From NCBI GenBank assembly GCA_012845835.1, contig JABAKD010000012.1, forward strand, positions 5,013,844-5,077,843: 64,000 nucleotides of DNA. Reading direction: 5' to 3'. Below the pieces are notes generated by a model, which did not search any database, had not been told where the DNA came from, and was given only the letters and a program-made list of their open reading frames with translations. Positions 60,370 to 64,000 of the stretch are shown one piece after another (position 1 is the stretch's first letter; each line of letters starts with the position of its first letter). A program made the translations under genes and the position numbers. The stretch comes from Undaria pinnatifida. Its lineage: Eukaryota > Sar > Phaeophyceae > Laminariales > Alariaceae.

Positions 60370-61729
60370 GTGCGTGGAGGTATCCAAAAACCCATGTAAA
60401 AATTCCTCCCATTCCTTGGTTTCAGGGTGGTCTACGTATAGCTTAGCGATTTTGCTATGTCCTGGTCTGCGTCCCGAAAAAAAGGAGTTCCTCTCAGAAG
60501 TGAGTGTGAATACCATTCAGTGCATTGCGCGTTCAATGGAAACTTGCCGATACTCTGGCAAGCATCGTCTAGAGAGTTAGAAAATCGAAGCGCGCAAAAC
60601 GCTGCGCATCAGTGTCTTGTCGTCTTGCTAAAAGGGCTTCGACGACAAATGCCGTCTAGTAACCTCTGCGTGCGGCCATCTCGCCGCGGAAGGCGTAAGG
60701 AGCAACCGGACGTACTCTTGTCCTAAACTTTTTTGCTACCACGACAAAAAAAAAAAACACTAAAAAGTTGGGTGTAAAGTTCTAAAACGGCTGAGGCCTC
60801 CAGCCGATACTGTCTTGATGCCCTCCTTGCTAGACGGCGGCACGCTGGCAGCACTAGTGGGGTTGTTGCACTACCCAAGTAGATGATAGCCGCCATTTCC
60901 ACAGCAAAAAAAAATGAATACTTTTGCAGCAAATACTCTAGACTACTTTACTTAATTTTTAGTGGCTGACCGACTTCTTGCGATAGGCGACGCGTGCTGG
61001 GTAGCATTTTTCGGCCGTATGTTTTCGTGAATGACAGGGATCCTTAACCCCGCCCCTGAAAAAAAACGGCAAGAATTTCGTTCTTGTTTTGCAATACTAC
61101 TGTAATAATGTTTTGTAATATGATTAACGTTTTTATTCCTAGGCCATGGGTTTGGTCACTCGGGTTGCACGTTCAGCTTACTCAAAAAACGTTTTTGCCT
61201 CGGAAACAAAAAATAGAACTCCTCAAGAGGTTAGAAGTCTCGGAAAAAAAAAAAGTGCACCTCTCTCGTACTATTAGAGTAGTACCAGTACTATTAGTAT
61301 CCTATTAGTAGCATGTGTCAAGCCAAGCCCTATCCTGCGTGGCAGGCAAACGCGACGCAAGCCCGATCCTCCTGTTCTCCCAATTCCTCTGCTCTCTAGG
61401 GGCACGAGGGCTCTTAGCGCTGCGGTGTACGCATGTACGCGTCCGGAACTCCACTCGTTAGCTGTGTGCGCGTCCGAAACGCGATCCGTTGTCTTTGAGA
61501 GCGTTCCAAACGCGACTCGCAGTAATCCTCCACTGCACGACTGTCCATTGCCCCTCGAAATCGTGCTGTTGTACCGCTACTCCTGGTGTGGAGGTTTTAG
61601 ACGGGACCCCCTCCGTTGTTGTACAGGGCGCTTTGGGAGACGCTTGGCTAGTGAGCGCCCTGAACATCCTCCTAACCGCGCCGGAGATGCTGAAGAAAGT
61701 ACTGGTTTCCGACAGGCACCGCGATAAAG
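60159..61729 (+). CDS. Calpain-like protein, partial (continues beyond window)
   Basis: Two exons of a calpain (peptidase family C2) core are visible. Exon at 60159-60369: EDEIVHALAEPGCLYSDSTF then PASAESLY and SLAVWARISRQEV, matching the calpain FxDxxFP..SL..W+RP region. Exon ending 61729: GTPSVVVQGALGDAWLVSAL then NILLTAPEMLKKVLVSDRH, matching QGxLGDCWFLSAL. The catalytic Cys is Ala here, so proteolysis is not expected from this domain; non-peptidase calpain homologues are known. The 5' edge of the second exon is unclear (61523 fits the phase). The His/Asn half of the domain, and the N-terminus, were not found. The next intron holds the 600 bp pentamer array. A pseudogene is possible. Confidence 0.7.
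60370..61522 (+). other. Presumed intron of the calpain-like gene
   Basis: R3-like scrap near 61020 (TTCGTGAATGACAGGG) and TACTATTAGTA repeats at 61270-61310. No exon recognised. Confidence 0.4.
61523..61729 (+). CDS. Calpain-like exon b (altered active site)
   Basis: Donor AAAG|GTGATA, phase 1. Start chosen at CGCAG|TA because it gives the needed phase; conserved sequence begins only near 61597. Confidence 0.6.
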
Positions 61730-61758
61730 GTGATAACAGCGAGGATATTTTGCATTTT

Positions 61759-62540
61759 CAGGACTTTTCGCGGGTCATGACCCGACCCGCGGGTTGGGCG
61801 TCGGGTCAGGAGGTGTCCAATATCGGGTTCGTAGGTGTTTCAAATATTGCGGGTCAGAACGGGTTGGGTGGGGGCTGGTTCGGTTCGGTTCGGTTCGGTT
61901 CGGTTCGGTTCGGTTCGGTTCGGTTCGGTTCGGTTCGGTTCGGTTCGGTTCGGTTCGGTTCGGTTCGGTTCGGTTCGGTTCGGTTCGGTTCGGTTCGGTT
62001 CGGTTCGGTTCGGTTCGGATCGGTTCGGATCGGATCGGGTCGGATCGGGTCGGGTCGGGTCGGGTCGGGTCGGGTCGGGTCGGGTCGGGTCGGGTCGGGT
62101 CGGGTCGGGTCGGGTCGGGTCGGGTCGGGTCGGGTCGGGTCGGGTCGGGTCGGGTCGGGTCGGGTCGGGTCGGGTCGGGTCGGGTCGGGTCGGGTCGGGT
62201 CGGGTCGGGTCGGGTCGGGTCGGGTCGGGTCGGGTCGGGTCGGGTCGGGTCGGGTCGGGTCGGGTCGGGTCGGGTCGGGTCGGGTCGGGTCGGGTCGGGT
62301 CGGGTCGGGTCGGGTCGGGTCGGGTCGGGTCGGGTCGGGTCGGGTCGGGTCGGGTCGGGTCGGGTCGGGTCGGGTCGGGTCGGGTCGGGTCGGGTCGGGT
62401 CGGGTGGGGTTGGGTCGGGTCGGGTCGGGTCGGGTCGGATCGGGTCGGGTCGGGTCGGGTCGGGTCGGGTCGGGTCGGATCGGGTCATCCTGACACCGGC
62501 CAGACCCACGAGAAATGACCCGACCCGTGGAAAGCCCTGG
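61759..62540. mobile_element. Possible inverted-repeat element containing the pentamer array
   Basis: Left flank CAGGACTTTTCGCGGGTC and reverse-complemented right flank CAGGGCTTTCCACGGGTC match at 15 of 18 positions and point inward around the array. The left flank also has the palindrome CGGGTCATGACCCG. Confidence 0.45.
61876..62486. repeat. Two-phase pentanucleotide array: (GGTTC)n then (GGGTC)n
   Basis: About 28 GGTTC units (61876-62017), a mixed zone with GGATC (62018-62045), then about 88 GGGTC units with rare variants near 62403-62440. Frames are open through the array but not coding. Confidence 0.95.
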
Positions 62541-62639
62541 ATATTGGAAACATACAAGCCCCGTATACGGAATCCATTTACCGTCGACGCAACGTTCAGA
62601 GTTGGCGGCGTCTACTCAGCGGTGCTGATTTTGTAGGCT

Positions 62640-64000
62640 CTGAAACGACCATGCCCCATGGGCCGTGAAACGCCTTGCACGTTTAGGAGTTCGGGTGTGC
62701 CGGATCGTTTTTTTTTTCGTCATCTCCTGCAGCGTTCTTCGAGAGAAAAAAAACTGCCCGCTCGTACCAATAAAACGGAACAAACAACGCACGCTATGGT
62801 AGAGTTTCTCCATTTTTTCTCTGAGGCACTTCACTTGACGGTCTCAATACCGCACCCGAAAGACTGATTTGGAGAAAATCAAGGTGTGTCCCGATCAACA
62901 ATCCCGTGGGCCTAGGAATACGACGAAAAAGATTTCCAAATTTATATATACGAACGAAATTCTGAGGATTTTTCGGGTTGAGGAGCCCCCGTCACTTCGA
63001 AAACGTTTCGGCCAAACAGCGGTACTGTACCTCAACCGTAGCACGCGTCCGACAATAGTGCATTTGTTTTGTATTGGGGGGGGGGGGCTTTTTTTCCGTT
63101 TAAAATTGTGGTAACGGCCTCCGCAATTGCAGCGGCGGGACAAAACGTGACCAAACTCCAGGCTACGTCGTTGTAATAGTATTTTACTGTTATAAAGTGC
63201 AGTACACCCCGTTTGCACCACCGAGTGTATGCCACAACTCGCGCGAGTGGCTCCGCGCGGCCCTAAAAAAACGGACTTGAATTGTGTTTTTGCTGCCGCT
63301 CATGCAAAAAAAAAACAATTTCATGGCGGCGGTGCACACATAAAACAAAACAGAAAAACGCGATAGGGATATTCATGGCACTTTTTTCTCTAACAATGTT
63401 TCTAAATGACAGGGTATACCTTGAGCCAAAATCGTCCGAAAAGTCTTTGTTTGTTTTTGGATATTTTTTTTTGTTTTATTTGGTACGCATAGCCCATGGA
63501 TCTGCTCGTCGGGTTGAACTTTTTCTGTAGAGCTCAACTTAAGAACCATGCCCAGAGAAAAAAAATACATGATGCACTTCTACCTGGTGGCATGTGTCGA
63601 AAGCTCAAGTTTGCAAATATCTACGGTAGCCATTCGCGCGCGCCTCAACGTGCCCTCCCCACCGTAGCCTTAGTCATTGTTATTTCGTTCGCCCTCCGAT
63701 ATTATCGCTTAGATGCCCTTCCGATATAAATGGAACGTTCATCCACAAAGCAGTAGTATCTCTCCTGTGACCCTCTGCCAACCATTTACCAATTTCACTT
63801 GCCCCATGGATATTTTTTAATTTTAGCTGCTACCGATATAATCAATCCTGATCCTCCTCAACATTCCATCCCCAGGTCATTGGTCGCAGTCCTCCGGCTT
63901 CTTCCTCCCTTCCCCTCGCGGCCTGGCGGCCTCTCAGGGCTACTTTGTATAGATAACTTGGCTTTTCTGTGTCGGGATCTGGCTCAGAGTGAGCGGATAA
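62640..64000. other. Right edge, no exon recognised
   Basis: R3-like piece at 63390-63430 (TTTCTAAATGACAGGGTATA), a G run at 63077, and an ACTCGCGCGAGTGGC palindrome scrap at 63237. Further calpain exons may lie beyond the window. Confidence 0.4.

Noticed and set aside
61876-62493. Long open frames of FGSVR/VGSGR or DPTRP repeats
   Set aside because: Same reason: pentamer arrays without stops, in an intron.
62598-62632. Short RVGGVYSAV segment as the next calpain exon
   Set aside because: Resembles the calpain GxYxV strand, but the phase does not match exon b and a stop follows at once.

Overview
This is a nuclear genome window from a eukaryote with long, repeat-filled introns. Four spliced genes can be reconstructed and everything else is repeats and decayed mobile elements. 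No bacterial-style gene organisation, rRNA, free-standing tRNA gene or CRISPR array was seen. The mix of long introns, Asn/Asp-rich inserts in a conserved enzyme, a calpain-like protein with an altered catalytic residue, and many LINE, SINE, MITE and simple-repeat families would fit an alga or other stramenopile with a large genome, perhaps a brown alga. That placement is inference; no taxon-specific marker is present.

Region by region. 1-24.5 kb holds no gene I can support. It contains minisatellites, a LINE ORF2 3' end (5.64-6.43 kb), several ~300 bp dispersed repeats, head-to-head tRNA-derived SINE pairs (8.6-13.5 kb), a ~200 bp tandem array (9.5-10.7 kb) and a ~560-730 bp tandem array (14.3-19.0 kb) interrupted by two clean MITE insertions. 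24.6-29.5 kb is the complex I subunit NDUFS8 on the minus strand (4 exons, 238 aa). 31.2-35.7 kb is a METTL21-type lysine methyltransferase on the plus strand (4 exons, about 603 aa). 41.9-58.1 kb is a pyrimidine-nucleotide-type mitochondrial carrier (SLC25A33/36/RIM2 type) on the minus strand (7 exons, about 482 aa), with LINE, SINE, gypsy and Rep-like debris in its introns or flanks. From 60.16 kb a calpain-like gene begins on the plus strand and is incomplete here; one of its introns carries a 600 bp pentanucleotide array.

NDUFS8 and the methyltransferase are divergent with about 1.7 kb between start codons. The methyltransferase and the carrier converge. Two of the products act in mitochondria (respiratory chain; nucleotide import), but nothing here shows co-regulation.

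The most striking pattern is that three unrelated genes each carry local tandem copies of one or more of their own exons: NDUFS8 exon 2 (3 copies), methyltransferase exon 4 (3 copies), carrier exon 5 (4 copies), exon 3 (2 copies) and exon 7 (2 copies). Most unit lengths are about 200-240 bp. In each set one copy joins in phase with its neighbours and encodes the conserved protein, while the others have lost frame, splice sites or half the exon. This looks like a recurrent tandem-duplication process hitting exons as well as repeats. All exon joins were derived by hand from splice signals, phase and protein-family similarity; RNA data would be needed to confirm them.
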